A stretch of DNA of 64,000 bases. Origin: Bradyrhizobium sp. CCBAU 53421 (GTDB lineage Bacteria; Pseudomonadota; Alphaproteobacteria; Rhizobiales; Xanthobacteraceae). Where the stretch lies: positions 372,001-436,000 of the forward strand of contig NZ_CP030047.1 of the NCBI RefSeq assembly GCF_015291625.1. Reading direction: 5' to 3'. This document shows, one piece after another, positions 26,160 to 34,630 of the stretch (position 1 is the first letter of the stretch; the number at the start of each line of letters is the position of its first letter). Below the pieces are notes generated by a model, which saw only the letters and a program-made list of their open reading frames with translations, ran no database searches and had not been told where the DNA came from. A program made the translations under genes and the position numbers.

Positions 26160-26358
26160 GAGCTTCAGCTCCAGAAGAAATTCGGTGGTGAATGGCGTGA
26201 GCGCGGGCAGGCCGCGTCAGCAGGCGAGAGCGTCCAGGCAGCGTTACGCTGCGGGTCTAAGCTCGGATGTCGCCGACGTCGCAAAGCGCCCGAAGAAGCG
26301 GCCGGGCAGCCGCGAGCGATCGTCGATCACGACGCGCTGGCAGGGTTGGCTTGCTTGA

Positions 26359-26375
26359 TCCGGAACCATTCTAAA
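26359..26375. promoter_or_regulatory. Irr-type iron control element-like palindrome upstream of leuC
   Basis: TCCGGAACCATTCTAAA has one perfect half-site (TTCTAAA) and a degenerate partner, 11 of 14 conserved positions of TTTAGAA-N3-TTCTAAA. A second TTCTAA follows directly, overlapping the next eight bases. LeuC carries a [4Fe-4S] cluster, so iron control would make sense. Motif recognition only. Confidence 0.45.
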
Positions 26376-26450
26376 TTTCTAACACAGGGCTTGCGCCCGC
26401 GACAATCGATCGATGCGCGGGCCTGTCCATCAGATAGGTATGCCGCAACA

Positions 26451-26480
26451 AAAAAGCGCGGGGCTGGCCCCGCGCTTTTT
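26451..26480. terminator. Perfect bidirectional terminator after rplS
   Basis: AAAAAGCGCGGGGC and GCCCCGCGCTTTTT form a perfect 14-base dyad around two loop bases. On the minus strand it lies 23 bases after the rplS stop, separating ribosomal from leuC transcription. Confidence 0.92.
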
Positions 26481-26503
26481 CGTCAAAACCCTTGCGGGAT
26501 GGA

Positions 26504-26884
26504 TTACTCGCCGACGGCGGTCTGGCGGTCCTGCTTCTCGACGATGCGGGCCGACTTGCCGCGCAGGTTGCGCAGGTAATAGAGCTTGGCGCGACGCACC
26601 TTGCCGCGACGCACGACCTTGATCGAGTCGATCATCGGCGACATCACCGGGAAGACGCGCTCGACGCCCTCGCCGTACGAAATCTTGCGCACGGTGAAGC
26701 TCTCGTTGAGGCCCTGGCCGGAACGGCCGATGCAAACGCCTTCATAGGCCTGCACGCGGGTGCGTTCGCCTTCGACCACCTTCACGTTGACGATAACGGT
26801 GTCGCCGGGTCCGAATTCCGGGATATCCTTGGTGGCGGCGAGCTTGTCGAACTGCTCTTTTTCGAGCTGCTGAATCAGGTTCAT
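26504..26884 (-). CDS. rplS: 50S ribosomal protein L19
   Basis: L19 (bL19) sits at the 30S-50S interface. The product is 126 residues from ATG 26884, preceded by GGAGAT; a frame reaching 26929 is unneeded. [15 protein letters not shown] at the start, [20 protein letters not shown] and [20 protein letters not shown] are diagnostic, and there is a short C-terminal extension. It follows trmD on the same strand with a 108-base gap, the tail of the classic rpsP-rimM-trmD-rplS order. Confidence 0.97.
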   Translation of the reverse strand: MNLIQQLEKEQFDKLAATKDIPEFGPGDTVIVNVKVVEGERTRVQAYEGVCIGRSGQGLNESFTVRKISYGEGVERVFPVMSPMIDSIKVVRRGKVRRAKLYYLRNLRGKSARIVEKQDRQTAVGE

Positions 26885-26992
26885 TGAAATCTCCATCGGC
26901 GGCGCGCCCAGCCTGTGCGGGCTGCGCAAACGTCCATCTATCCTGCGCGTGTGCGGATTAGGCCGTGCCTATAAGGCAAAGCGCAGGGTTTG

Positions 26993-27754
26993 TCACCCGT
27001 CTGTCTTGTTTTTTGTCCCTCGCGGAGCGGCTTTTTGGCCGGCCTTCCGGGCCCAGAGATCGGGCCGCCGGGCCGCGGTTAAGGCCTCGGATTGGGCCAG
27101 CCGCCATGCCGCGACCTTGGCATGGTCGCCGGAAATCAGGATTTCCGGGATTTGCCGGCCCTCGAACTCTTGCGGACGGGTATATTGGGGGTATTCAAGT
27201 AGTCCTTCGGAGAAGGTCTCCTCGGTTCCCGAAGCCAGCTTCCCCATCACCCCCGGCAGCAGCCGAACGCAGGCGTCGATCAGGGCCATTGCGGCGATTT
27301 CGCCGCCGGACAGCACATAGTCGCCGATCGAGACCTCCTCTAAGCCCCGCGCCTCGATCACCCGCTGGTCGATACCCTCGAAGCGGCCGCAGACGATCAG
27401 CGGGCCGGGCCCGGCTGCGAGCTCGGCGACGTGGGTCTGGGTCAATGGCCGACCCCGCGGGCTCATTAGGAGGCGCGGGCGGTCAGGCGCGATGCCGGCG
27501 GCATCGATTGCCGCCGCCAGCACGTCGGCGCGCAGCACCATGCCCGGGCCGCCGCCGGCCGGGGTGTCGTCGACGCTGCGGTGCTTGTCGGTCGCCGACG
27601 CCCTGATGTCGCGCGCCTCCAGCGTCCAGAGGCCGGTGGCCAGCGCCTTGCCGGCCAGGCTGACGCCGAGCGGTCCCGGAAACATGTCCGGGAACAGGGT
27701 CAGCACGGTGGCGCGCCATAGCGTCGCCTGGGGCGGGGTCTCTTGCGGTGTCAT
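26993..27754 (-). CDS. trmD: tRNA (guanine-N1-)-methyltransferase
   Basis: TrmD methylates G37 of tRNAs reading CNN codons and prevents frameshifting. The product is 253 residues. [16 protein letters not shown] starts the SPOUT domain; [34 protein letters not shown] and [15 protein letters not shown] form the knotted SAM site, with the catalytic Asp and Arg regions present. Normally rimM lies directly upstream. Here four other genes (27764-31661) separate it from rimM, and the MDR oxidoreductase ends only nine bases before trmD starts, so trmD may be read from that gene's promoter. Confidence 0.96.
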   Translation of the reverse strand: MTPQETPPQATLWRATVLTLFPDMFPGPLGVSLAGKALATGLWTLEARDIRASATDKHRSVDDTPAGGGPGMVLRADVLAAAIDAAGIAPDRPRLLMSPRGRPLTQTHVAELAAGPGPLIVCGRFEGIDQRVIEARGLEEVSIGDYVLSGGEIAAMALIDACVRLLPGVMGKLASGTEETFSEGLLEYPQYTRPQEFEGRQIPEILISGDHAKVAAWRLAQSEALTAARRPDLWARKAGQKAAPRGTKNKTDG

Positions 27755-27763
27755 GGCCTCTGG

Positions 27764-28846
27764 TTACGGCACCACGGCCGTGAGGTCGAGGCTCTGCATC
27801 ATCGCGGCCGCGTCGACCGCGCGGCGGAAGTCGGCGAGCTTGAAGCTCACGACGTTGATCTTGCGCAGATCGAGCAGGCCTTCGGCGGCGAGGCCGGCGA
27901 GCTGGCCAGGCGCCGTGCGGTCGTACATGAACTGCCCGACCACTTCCCAGTCGTTGGCCAGCATCTCGCGGAACGAGAGCTCGAGCGATACCTCGGCGCT
28001 GCCCATCAGCACCATCCGCCCGCCGCGGCGGAGCGCGCGCAGAGAGGACAGCGTGGTCGAGGTGCTCTTGGCGGCGCCGAGCAGGTCAAGCGCGACATCG
28101 GCGCTGCCGCCGGCGGCGCGGCGGATGATCTGAAGATCGGCCGCGGCATCGCCGGTGACGACAGCGGGAATGACGCGCGGGCCGAATGCATCGCGCAATT
28201 GCTCGAGCGCGGCCTCCTTGCGTCCGACGGCGACGACGCGGCCCGCGCCCATCGCGACCGCGAGCATCACGCCGCCCGAGCCGAAATAGCCGGTCGCGCC
28301 GTTGACGATGATGGTCTGCCCGCCGCGCAGGCCGGTGCGCTGCAAGCCGCCGAACGGCACGATCAGTTTTGCCAGCCCGATCAACTCGGTCACCGGCTTG
28401 TCGTCGAGATTGGCAAGGGGCGTGACGCAGGCGGCAGGCCAATGCGCGATCTCCGCAAATACGCCGTCGCGCCAGCGCGCCTGCAATGCGAGTGCCTCCG
28501 GTGTCGTCACCGTGGCGGTGAGGCCGATCAGGATCTGCGGCGGGTCGCGATCCGGCACGTCGCCGCGCAGGTGCGGGCTCAGGAATACGCGGTCGCCGTT
28601 CTGCACATGCGTGACGTTCTCGCCGGTAGCGACCACGCGCGCAATCGCGTTGGTGCCCGGCACGAACGGCATCGGCGGCAGGCTGTAGGGCAGTGCGCCG
28701 GATAGGAGCTTGTTGGTATAAGACAGCACCATGCCGGCTTCGATCCGGACCACGACGCCGTCGGGCGCGGGCCCCGGCGTCGCGACATCGTCGAAGCGCA
28801 GATCATTGTGGGCGTGCAGCCGCCAGGCCTTGTGCGTGCTTGTCAT
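27764..28846 (-). CDS. Zinc-free medium-chain (quinone-reductase-like) oxidoreductase
   Basis: The product is 360 residues with the MDR/GroES-like fold. The N-terminal domain (about 1-130) lacks the catalytic zinc Cys and the Glu-containing GHE motif. The nucleotide domain has GATGYFGSGGVMLAVAMGAG, which is close to the AxxGxxG pattern of NADPH-dependent quinone oxidoreductases. The start ATG at 28846 has GGAGGAC upstream. Substrate is unknown. Placement directly before trmD on the same strand makes co-transcription with the tRNA methyltransferase plausible. Confidence 0.85.
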   Translation of the reverse strand: MTSTHKAWRLHAHNDLRFDDVATPGPAPDGVVVRIEAGMVLSYTNKLLSGALPYSLPPMPFVPGTNAIARVVATGENVTHVQNGDRVFLSPHLRGDVPDRDPPQILIGLTATVTTPEALALQARWRDGVFAEIAHWPAACVTPLANLDDKPVTELIGLAKLIVPFGGLQRTGLRGGQTIIVNGATGYFGSGGVMLAVAMGAGRVVAVGRKEAALEQLRDAFGPRVIPAVVTGDAAADLQIIRRAAGGSADVALDLLGAAKSTSTTLSSLRALRRGGRMVLMGSAEVSLELSFREMLANDWEVVGQFMYDRTAPGQLAGLAAEGLLDLRKINVVSFKLADFRRAVDAAAMMQSLDLTAVVP

Positions 28847-28874
28847 TATTGTCCTCCGTGGCACCATTGCTTAG

Positions 28875-28983
28875 GTAGCCCGGATGGAGCGAAGCGCAAT
28901 CCGGGAATCGGGCCGCCGGTGAGCGGCGGCCCCGGATTTCGCGGAGCCTGTCATTGGGCGCGCTTGCGCTGCATCCGGGCTAC
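28875..28983. repeat. Palindromic intergenic element, family A (copy 3, expanded)
   Basis: The left arm GTAGCCCGGATGGAGCGAAG is typical. The right arm ends CGCTGCATCCGGGCTAC, but about 24 extra bases (GGAGCCTGTCATTGGGCGCG and flanks) interrupt it after CGGATTTCGC. It lies between two divergent genes, unlike the other copies. Confidence 0.8.
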
Positions 28984-29000
28984 GGGCTTAGGGGTAATCG

Positions 29001-29366
29001 GTGAACGAGAAGGCGGAGAAACTCCTGTCTGAAATTGTGGGGCTTTCACTGCCGCTTGCGGATGTGCATCGCGGGACCATCGACGATTGGGCTCCAGAGC
29101 GTCCGCCCGCTACGATCGCTTATGGGGCAGTCGGCACGAAGCTCGTGGATATATTCGACGAGCTAGACCCGAATACACGAAGGTCCATTTTCGCGTTGGT
29201 CGAGGATGGAATGCAGAGCGACGATGAGGCGACTGGAACAGCAGTCGCCACGGGCTTGATTGAAGCATTGGCCGGGCGCGCGTCAAGAACCGGACGATGG
29301 GAGCGTGTGCGCGCGGAGCTTGGTTCTCTCTCAAGGTCCCACGCGGAAGCGTGGCTTCAGGGTTAG
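29001..29366 (+). CDS. Hypothetical protein, GTG start
   Basis: The product is 121 residues from GTG 29001, with AGGGG upstream. It is soluble, acidic and mostly helical (EKAEKLLSEIVGLSLPLADV; DELDPNTRRSIFALVEDGMQ). Its base composition looks less GC-rich than its neighbours. No family is recognised. It is convergent with the MFS gene, with 12 bases between the stops. It may be a recent arrival carried with the other genes between trmD and rimM. Confidence 0.65.
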   Translation: MNEKAEKLLSEIVGLSLPLADVHRGTIDDWAPERPPATIAYGAVGTKLVDIFDELDPNTRRSIFALVEDGMQSDDEATGTAVATGLIEALAGRASRTGRWERVRAELGSLSRSHAEAWLQG

Positions 29367-29378
29367 AGGCGTTAAGCG

Positions 29379-30587
29379 TCACGCCTCCGGCGGATCATCG
29401 CCGAGATGCCGCGCCAGCGCCACTGCCAGTGGACAGATCGCCAGCGCGGTAAGCGCGGTCGCTGCGGTGGCGAGTGTCGGGCCGAGCGCGTCGCCAAGCA
29501 GGCCGTAGATGACCGGCGCGACCGCACCCGATCCGATCGTGCCGGTATAGAACAGCGCGAAGGCACGTTCGGTTTGATGTGCCGGCGTGAGCTCGGGCAC
29601 CGTGCCATAGAGCACCGAGGAGGTGCCGTTGAGCATCACGCCGAGCAGCGGCAGCAGCACGATGGCCGGCGCAAGCGGCAACACCAGCACGGCCACGATC
29701 AGCGCCGCCGTGCCGCCTTCGGTGATGAGCACGGTGCGCAGCGTGCCGACCCGCGCCCCGAGCCAGCCGCAGGTGAATTTTCCCGCGGCGCCGCCGATGA
29801 AGACCAGCGCCAGCGCAAGGCCGTTGGTCGGTAGCGAGGCGCCCTTGTCGCGGAGCAGGAACGGCAGGAAGGTGAGAAAACCCATCCTGACTGCGGTGTC
29901 GAGAATGCCGATAGCGAGCAACCAGTAGAAGCCGCTGCCCGCGCTTGCGTGATGTGACGCGGCGGCTGTCTTGCGCTCGGCGCCCTTGCCGACCGACGGC
30001 ATCCAGAGTGCGATGCAGGCCGCGACGAGCAAGCCCGCAAGCGCGAGCACGAGCAGCGTGTGCCGCCACGACATGATCACCAGCAGGATCGAGGTCGCTG
30101 CCGGGATCGCCGCCTTTCCGAGATCGCCGGAGAAATTGTAGATGCCGAGCGGCCCGCGCGCGGCCGCGCCATAGGCGCGCGACACCGCAGCGGAAGCGAT
30201 CGGATGCTGCGTGCTCGAACCCGCGCCGGAGAGCGCAAGGGCCAGGCCAAGTCCGATTACGCCGCCGGAGAAGCCGGCGAATACATAGCCGAGCGCCGAC
30301 AGCGCCGTGCCAGCGATCAGGATGATCTTGCCGTCGATCCGCTCCGCGATGTGTCCGACCGGGATCTGCAGCCCGGCCATGGCGCCGGCATAGAGCCCGC
30401 GCAGCAGCGCCAGCAGCCCGTAGCTCAGGGCGAATTCGGCCTGCCAGACCGGCAACAGCACATAGATCAGGTCGGTGTAGCCGTCGTGGAGGGCGTGGTT
30501 GAGCCCGGTCACGGACAGCGTTCGGGTCGCCTGAGCGTGGTCGGGGCGGGATGTATTGGCTTCTACGGACACGCTCATTGCCACCAT
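29379..30587 (-). CDS. MFS transporter, fosmidomycin-resistance (Fsr)-like
   Basis: The product is about 402 residues with twelve helices. GLNHALHDGYTDLIYVLLP (about 29-47) and GYVFAGFSGGVIGLG recall the Fsr group of drug efflux MFS proteins; the C-terminal half ends ALARHLGDDPPEA. The start is uncertain among ATG 30587, ATG 30578 and TTG 30596; none has a strong ribosome site. It is divergent from the LysR gene at 30750 with a 162-base gap, and that regulator is the likely controller. Substrate is undetermined. Confidence 0.82.
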   Translation of the reverse strand: MVAMSVSVEANTSRPDHAQATRTLSVTGLNHALHDGYTDLIYVLLPVWQAEFALSYGLLALLRGLYAGAMAGLQIPVGHIAERIDGKIILIAGTALSALGYVFAGFSGGVIGLGLALALSGAGSSTQHPIASAAVSRAYGAAARGPLGIYNFSGDLGKAAIPAATSILLVIMSWRHTLLVLALAGLLVAACIALWMPSVGKGAERKTAAASHHASAGSGFYWLLAIGILDTAVRMGFLTFLPFLLRDKGASLPTNGLALALVFIGGAAGKFTCGWLGARVGTLRTVLITEGGTAALIVAVLVLPLAPAIVLLPLLGVMLNGTSSVLYGTVPELTPAHQTERAFALFYTGTIGSGAVAPVIYGLLGDALGPTLATAATALTALAICPLAVALARHLGDDPPEA

Positions 30588-30749
30588 CCAGTGCAAGAAA
30601 ATCTAAAGATAGAACGGGCGTGCATTGGGCGGAGGCCTCGAAAAGGAGCGACATATGAGTGGCTTGCTGCGCAATATGCGCTCGATGGGTCGCTGTCACA
30701 AACCAGTAATAATCGGATCATGTGTTAGAAAATCTGGTATGAAGGGATC

Positions 30750-31661
30750 ATGTTCGTCCCACGCCGCAGCCTGCCGCCGCTCAACGCGGTCCGCGCCTTC
30801 GAGGCCGCCGCGCGGCTCGGCAGTTTCAAGGAAGCCGCTGCCGAACTCAGCGTGACCCACGGCGCGGTCAGTCAGCAGATCCGGCTGCTCGAGGAGTGGC
30901 TCGGCGCGCCGTCGCTATTCCGGCGGTCGGTGCGGCGGGTGGTGCTGACGCCGGCGGGCGCGGCGCTGCTCGCGGAATTCGCTCCTGCGCTCGACCGGAT
31001 CTCGGCCGCCGTGCAGCAGCACCGCGAACGGCGCGGTGACGCGGCGGTGGCGGTGTTGCGCGTCAATGCGCTCGCGACCTTCAGCCTGCGCTGGTTGCTG
31101 CCGCGGATGAGCCGGTTTCGCACCGAGCATCCCGATATCGAGGTGCGCCTCAGCACGTCGAACGATCCGGTGGATGCGCTGCCTGACACATTCGATGTCG
31201 TGATCCGCGGCGGACCCGACACCTTTCACGGTTTCTCGTCGCGCTTCCTGGTGTCGGAGCGGCGATTGCCGGTGTGCAGTCCGAAGCTATCAGCGCAACT
31301 GCCGCTGCGTGAGATCGCGGACCTCTCGCGGCATACGCTGCTGCATGTCACCTCGATGCCGCGGCTGTGGCGCGACTGGCTCACCGAGGCCGGGCAGTCC
31401 GCGCTGGAGCCGGCGGCCGCGCTGACCTTCGATCATTTCTATCTGACGATCCAGGCCGCGCTCGATGGTCTCGGCGTTGCGATGGGCCCGACCGCGCTGA
31501 TTGCCGATGATCTCGCGGCCGGGCGTCTGGTGACGCCGTTTCCGGCCGTCAGCCTGCCGGCGCGAAGCTACTTCGCGTATTTTCCGGCCGGCCGCAGCAA
31601 CGATCCGCACAGCGCGGTGTTCTGCGACTGGCTCGAGCAGCAGGGCCGGATGACGAGCTGA
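30750..31661 (+). CDS. LysR-family transcriptional regulator, GcvA-like
   Basis: The product is 303 residues. The N-terminal PRRSLPPLNAVRAFEAAARL with GSFKEAAAELSVTHGAVSQQ is the GcvA-type helix-turn-helix. The effector domain starts near 95 (LRVNALATFSLRWLLPRMSR). It is divergent from the Fsr-like MFS and likely regulates it. Its stop lies only nine bases from the convergent rimM stop. A weak AAGG precedes the ATG. Confidence 0.9.
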   Translation: MFVPRRSLPPLNAVRAFEAAARLGSFKEAAAELSVTHGAVSQQIRLLEEWLGAPSLFRRSVRRVVLTPAGAALLAEFAPALDRISAAVQQHRERRGDAAVAVLRVNALATFSLRWLLPRMSRFRTEHPDIEVRLSTSNDPVDALPDTFDVVIRGGPDTFHGFSSRFLVSERRLPVCSPKLSAQLPLREIADLSRHTLLHVTSMPRLWRDWLTEAGQSALEPAAALTFDHFYLTIQAALDGLGVAMGPTALIADDLAAGRLVTPFPAVSLPARSYFAYFPAGRSNDPHSAVFCDWLEQQGRMTS

Positions 31662-31670
31662 TATTTTTTT

Positions 31671-32192
31671 TCAGGCTGCCGACGGATCGTCGCCGTCGAT
31701 CTCCTGCGGCAGCACGATCACGACGCGGCCGGCATCAAGATCCACGGTCGGTACCACGGCATTGGTGAACGGCAGCAGCATCGTTGCGCCCTGCGGCGGG
31801 GCGATCTCGATAATGTCGCCGGCGCCGAAATTATGGATCGCGATCACCTTGCCGAGCGGTTGCTCTGTCGTCGTCACCGCGGCGAGCCCGATCAGGTCGG
31901 TGTGGTAATATTCGCCGTCGTCGGTGTCCGGCAGCCGGTCGCGCGGAACGTAGAGCTCCAGACCGTTGAGCCGTTCGGCGTCATCGCGGCTGGCGACGCC
32001 CTTCAGCGTTACCACCAGATGATCATTGGCCTCGCGCATATGCGTGACCTCGAACTGGCGCGTGCCGTCCTTGGTCATCAGCGGGCCGTAGTCCTTCACC
32101 GCCAGCGGATCTTCGGTGAAGGTCCACAGCCGGACGGCGCCGCGCACACCATGCGCAGCGCCGATACGGGCGACACAGACCGGTGCAGCCAC
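31671..32192 (-). CDS. rimM: 16S rRNA processing/30S maturation protein RimM
   Basis: RimM binds ribosomal protein S19 and helps form the 3-prime head of the 30S subunit. The product is 173 residues. The N-terminal barrel has [19 protein letters not shown] and the end of that domain has [22 protein letters not shown]-barrel follows ([43 protein letters not shown]). It is 18 bases after rpsP. Downstream the expected trmD is displaced by about 3.9 kb, and a convergent LysR gene abuts. Confidence 0.96.
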   Translation of the reverse strand: MAAPVCVARIGAAHGVRGAVRLWTFTEDPLAVKDYGPLMTKDGTRQFEVTHMREANDHLVVTLKGVASRDDAERLNGLELYVPRDRLPDTDDGEYYHTDLIGLAAVTTTEQPLGKVIAIHNFGAGDIIEIAPPQGATMLLPFTNAVVPTVDLDAGRVVIVLPQEIDGDDPSAA

Positions 32193-32210
32193 CGTGGTCG
32201 CCGTTCAGCC

Positions 32211-32543
32211 TTAGGCCTTGGCGGCGGCTTCGGCCTGCGCCTTGCGCTCCTTGCGCGGCACGGCCTTCTCGGGGTTGTTGCGCGCGGTGCGCTTCACGAC
32301 GCCGGCGGCATCGAGGAAGCGGGTCACGCGATCCGACGGCTGCGCGCCCTTGGCGAGCCAGGCCTTCACCTTGTCCATGTCGAGCTTGAGGCGGGCCTCG
32401 TTGTCCTTCGGCAGCAGCGGGTTGAAGTGGCCGAGACGCTCGATGAAGCGGCCATCGCGCGGGAAGCGCGAGTCGGCGACGACGACGTGATAGACCGGAC
32501 GCTTCTTGGTGCCTGCGCGAGCGAGGCGGATAACAACGGACAT
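32211..32543 (-). CDS. rpsP: 30S ribosomal protein S16
   Basis: S16 (bS16) is 110 residues here. [20 protein letters not shown], then [20 protein letters not shown], is diagnostic. The C-terminal tail is Ala/Lys/Glu rich ([14 protein letters not shown]), an extension common in alphaproteobacteria. GGAG precedes the ATG at 32543. It lies 85 bases after ffh and 18 before rimM. Confidence 0.97.
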   Translation of the reverse strand: MSVVIRLARAGTKKRPVYHVVVADSRFPRDGRFIERLGHFNPLLPKDNEARLKLDMDKVKAWLAKGAQPSDRVTRFLDAAGVVKRTARNNPEKAVPRKERKAQAEAAAKA

Positions 32544-32628
32544 TTAGTTCTCCTTCAAAGTACGATGTGTTCGATTGATTGGCATTCCGCGTTGCGCCGG
32601 CCGCATGCGAGCCGTCGCGACGAATTCC

Positions 32629-34176
32629 TCATTTCTTCTTGCCCGGGAAGCCGCCGAGGCCCGGCAGCATCGGCTTGCCGGACAGGCCGGTCAGGCCCGG
32701 CACGTTCGGCAGGCCGCCGCGCAGCCCGGCCGGCAAATCCTTCGGCAGATTGGGCAGGCCGCCGCCGGCGCCGCCCTGCATCTTCTCGGCCAGCGCCTTC
32801 ATCTCTTCGGGCGAGGGCGGCTTCATGCCGCCGCCAAAACCCATCGCCTGCGCGATGCCGGCGAGCGGGCCGCGCTTGCCGCTTCCCATGGCCTTCATCA
32901 TGTCGGCCATGTTCCGGTGCATCTTCAGCAGCTTGTTGACGTGCTCGACGCTCTGGCCGGCGCCGGCCGCGATGCGCTTCTTGCGGCTCGCCTTCAAGAG
33001 GTCCGGGTTCTTGCGCTCCTGCCGCGTCATCGAATCGATGATCGCGACCTGACGCTTGAGAATCTTGTCGTCGATGCCGGCCGCGGCGATCTGGTTCTTC
33101 ATCTTGGAGATGCCGGGCATCATGCCCATCAGGCCGCCGATGCCGCCCATATTGGCCATCTGCTGCAGCTGTTCGCGCATGTCGTTGAGGTCGAACTGAC
33201 CCTTGCGCATGCGCTCGGCGGTGCGCGCGGCCTTCTCGGCGTCGATATTGGCCGCAGCTTTCTCGACCAGCGAGACGACGTCGCCCATGCCGAGGATGCG
33301 GCCGGCGATGCGGCTCGGATGGAAGTCTTCCAGCGCGTCGGTCTTTTCGCCGGTGCCGATCAGCTTGATCGGCTTGCCGGTGACCGCGCGCATCGACAGC
33401 GCGGCGCCACCGCGGCCGTCGCCGTCCACCCTCGTCAGCACGATGCCGGTGAGGCCGACGCGCTCGTCGAACGAGCGCGCCAGGTTGACCGCGTCCTGGC
33501 CGGTGAGGGAGTCGGCGACCAGCAGCACTTCGTGCGGGTTGGCGGCGGCCTTGATCTCGGCCGCCTCCTTCATCATGTCTTCGTCGAGCGTGGTGCGGCC
33601 GGCGGTGTCGAGCAGCACGACGTCGTAGCCGCCGAGCTTGCCGGCCTCGAGCGCGCGCCGTGCGATCTGCGGCGGCATCTGGCCGGCGACGATCGGCAGC
33701 GTCGGAATGTCGAGGTCGCGGCCGAGCACCGCGAGCTGCTCCATCGCCGCCGGGCGGTAGACGTCGAGCGAGGCCATCAGCACCTTGCGCTTGTCGCGCT
33801 GGACCATGCGGCGCGCGAGTTTTGCGGTGGTGGTGGTCTTACCGGAGCCCTGCAGGCCGACCATCATGATCGGCACCGGCGGCACGGAATTGATGTCGAT
33901 GGTCTGGCCGTCGGAACCGAGCGTGGCGACCAGCTCGTCATGGACGATCTTCACCACCATCTGGCCCGGCGTCACCGACTTGACGACGGTGGCGCCGATC
34001 GCCTGCTCGCGAACCCGGTCGATGAAGCTGCGGACCACCTCGAGCGCGACGTCGGCTTCGAGCAGCGCGCGGCGCACCTCGCGCATCGCGGCATCGACGT
34101 CCTTTTCGGTCAGCGCACCGCGCCCCGTCAGACGATCGAGAATGCCACCAAGCCGTTCCGACAGATTGTCGAACAA
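32629..34176 (-). CDS. ffh: Signal recognition particle protein
   Basis: Ffh binds 4.5S RNA and signal sequences and delivers nascent membrane proteins to FtsY. The product is 515 residues. It has an N domain (1-95), a G domain with P-loop GLQGSGKT (107-114), then LLDTAGRT, RVDGDGRGG and TGEKTDALEDF, and a methionine-rich M domain ending in Gly/Pro/Leu-rich repeats (LPNLPKDLPAGLRGGLPNVP). The partner ftsY is in the same window at 42045. No SRP RNA was seen near it. The 454-base upstream gap holds a family D repeat. Confidence 0.97.
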   Translation of the reverse strand: MFDNLSERLGGILDRLTGRGALTEKDVDAAMREVRRALLEADVALEVVRSFIDRVREQAIGATVVKSVTPGQMVVKIVHDELVATLGSDGQTIDINSVPPVPIMMVGLQGSGKTTTTAKLARRMVQRDKRKVLMASLDVYRPAAMEQLAVLGRDLDIPTLPIVAGQMPPQIARRALEAGKLGGYDVVLLDTAGRTTLDEDMMKEAAEIKAAANPHEVLLVADSLTGQDAVNLARSFDERVGLTGIVLTRVDGDGRGGAALSMRAVTGKPIKLIGTGEKTDALEDFHPSRIAGRILGMGDVVSLVEKAAANIDAEKAARTAERMRKGQFDLNDMREQLQQMANMGGIGGLMGMMPGISKMKNQIAAAGIDDKILKRQVAIIDSMTRQERKNPDLLKASRKKRIAAGAGQSVEHVNKLLKMHRNMADMMKAMGSGKRGPLAGIAQAMGFGGGMKPPSPEEMKALAEKMQGGAGGGLPNLPKDLPAGLRGGLPNVPGLTGLSGKPMLPGLGGFPGKKK

Positions 34177-34630
34177 TGCCGTTGTCCTTCGTTGCGCCCG
34201 TGAGCGCTCGCTTCATTCACTTGCCGTCATAACCCGCTAAAGCGGGGTATTCAGTACGCCGCGGCTCCTCGGTTCAAGCCGAACTGCCTCTGGCATACTG
34301 GATCACCCGCTTTCGCGGGTGATGACCAGATAGTTTGCTTTGGCACCGCGCCAAGACGGATCGCCAAGACGATGGTCCAAACACTTTCGCGCCCGAGGGC
34401 GCATCGCGCTGTCGGGCGTTGGCCTCCGGCCTCCAGGACCAGTCGGCGGGTCGAAAAGACGGAGCTTTCCGAGAAAGTGGCTGCGTTAAACGCTGCCGGG
34501 GCGGCAAAGTCAAGGAAAGTTTCGTCGCAATTCGCGCGGTTCAGATCCTAAGGCATTGAAATTGCGCCAATTTGACATGCCGGTTCCGAATTCGCCGGTG
34601 CCACCCATATAACCGGAGCCAGCCTCCTGT
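34177..34630. other. Gap upstream of ffh
   Basis: These 454 bases hold the ffh promoter, a branched repeat at 34226-34326, and about 200 bases (34345-34550) with local dyads such as GCGCCCGAGGGCGC and GGCCTCCGGCCTCC. Short open frames on both strands there lack start signals and coding character. I searched for the SRP RNA core and for tRNA T-loops and found neither. Confidence 0.5.
34226..34326. repeat. Branched palindromic element, family D (copy 1)
   Basis: The left arm GTCATAACCCGCTAAAGCGG is the near inverse of the right arm CCGCTTTCGCGGGTGATGAC. Each arm has its own inner hairpin (CCCGC/GCGGG), and the CAGTA/TACTG bases extend the outer stem. A related copy lacking the left hairpin lies at 39625-39702. 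Confidence 0.75.

Larger units (their letters stand above)
26160..26503. other. Long leuC leader region
   Basis: The 344 bases between leuC and rplS contain the leuC promoter, an Irr-box-like palindrome at 26359-26375 and the rplS terminator at 26451-26480. A 41-codon open frame on the minus strand (26244-26369) starts inside the palindrome. It is not leucine-rich, so a classical leu attenuator peptide is not evident, and I do not list it as a gene. Confidence 0.5.

Noticed and set aside
26244..26369. A 41-codon frame in the leuC leader as a leader peptide
   Set aside because: It lacks leucine codons in tandem, its start lies inside the Irr-like palindrome, and no ribosome site or terminator/antiterminator pair is apparent.
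34274..34559. Short frames on both strands upstream of ffh
   Set aside because: No start signals, odd composition and overlap with a repeat; the SRP RNA consensus was also looked for and not found.
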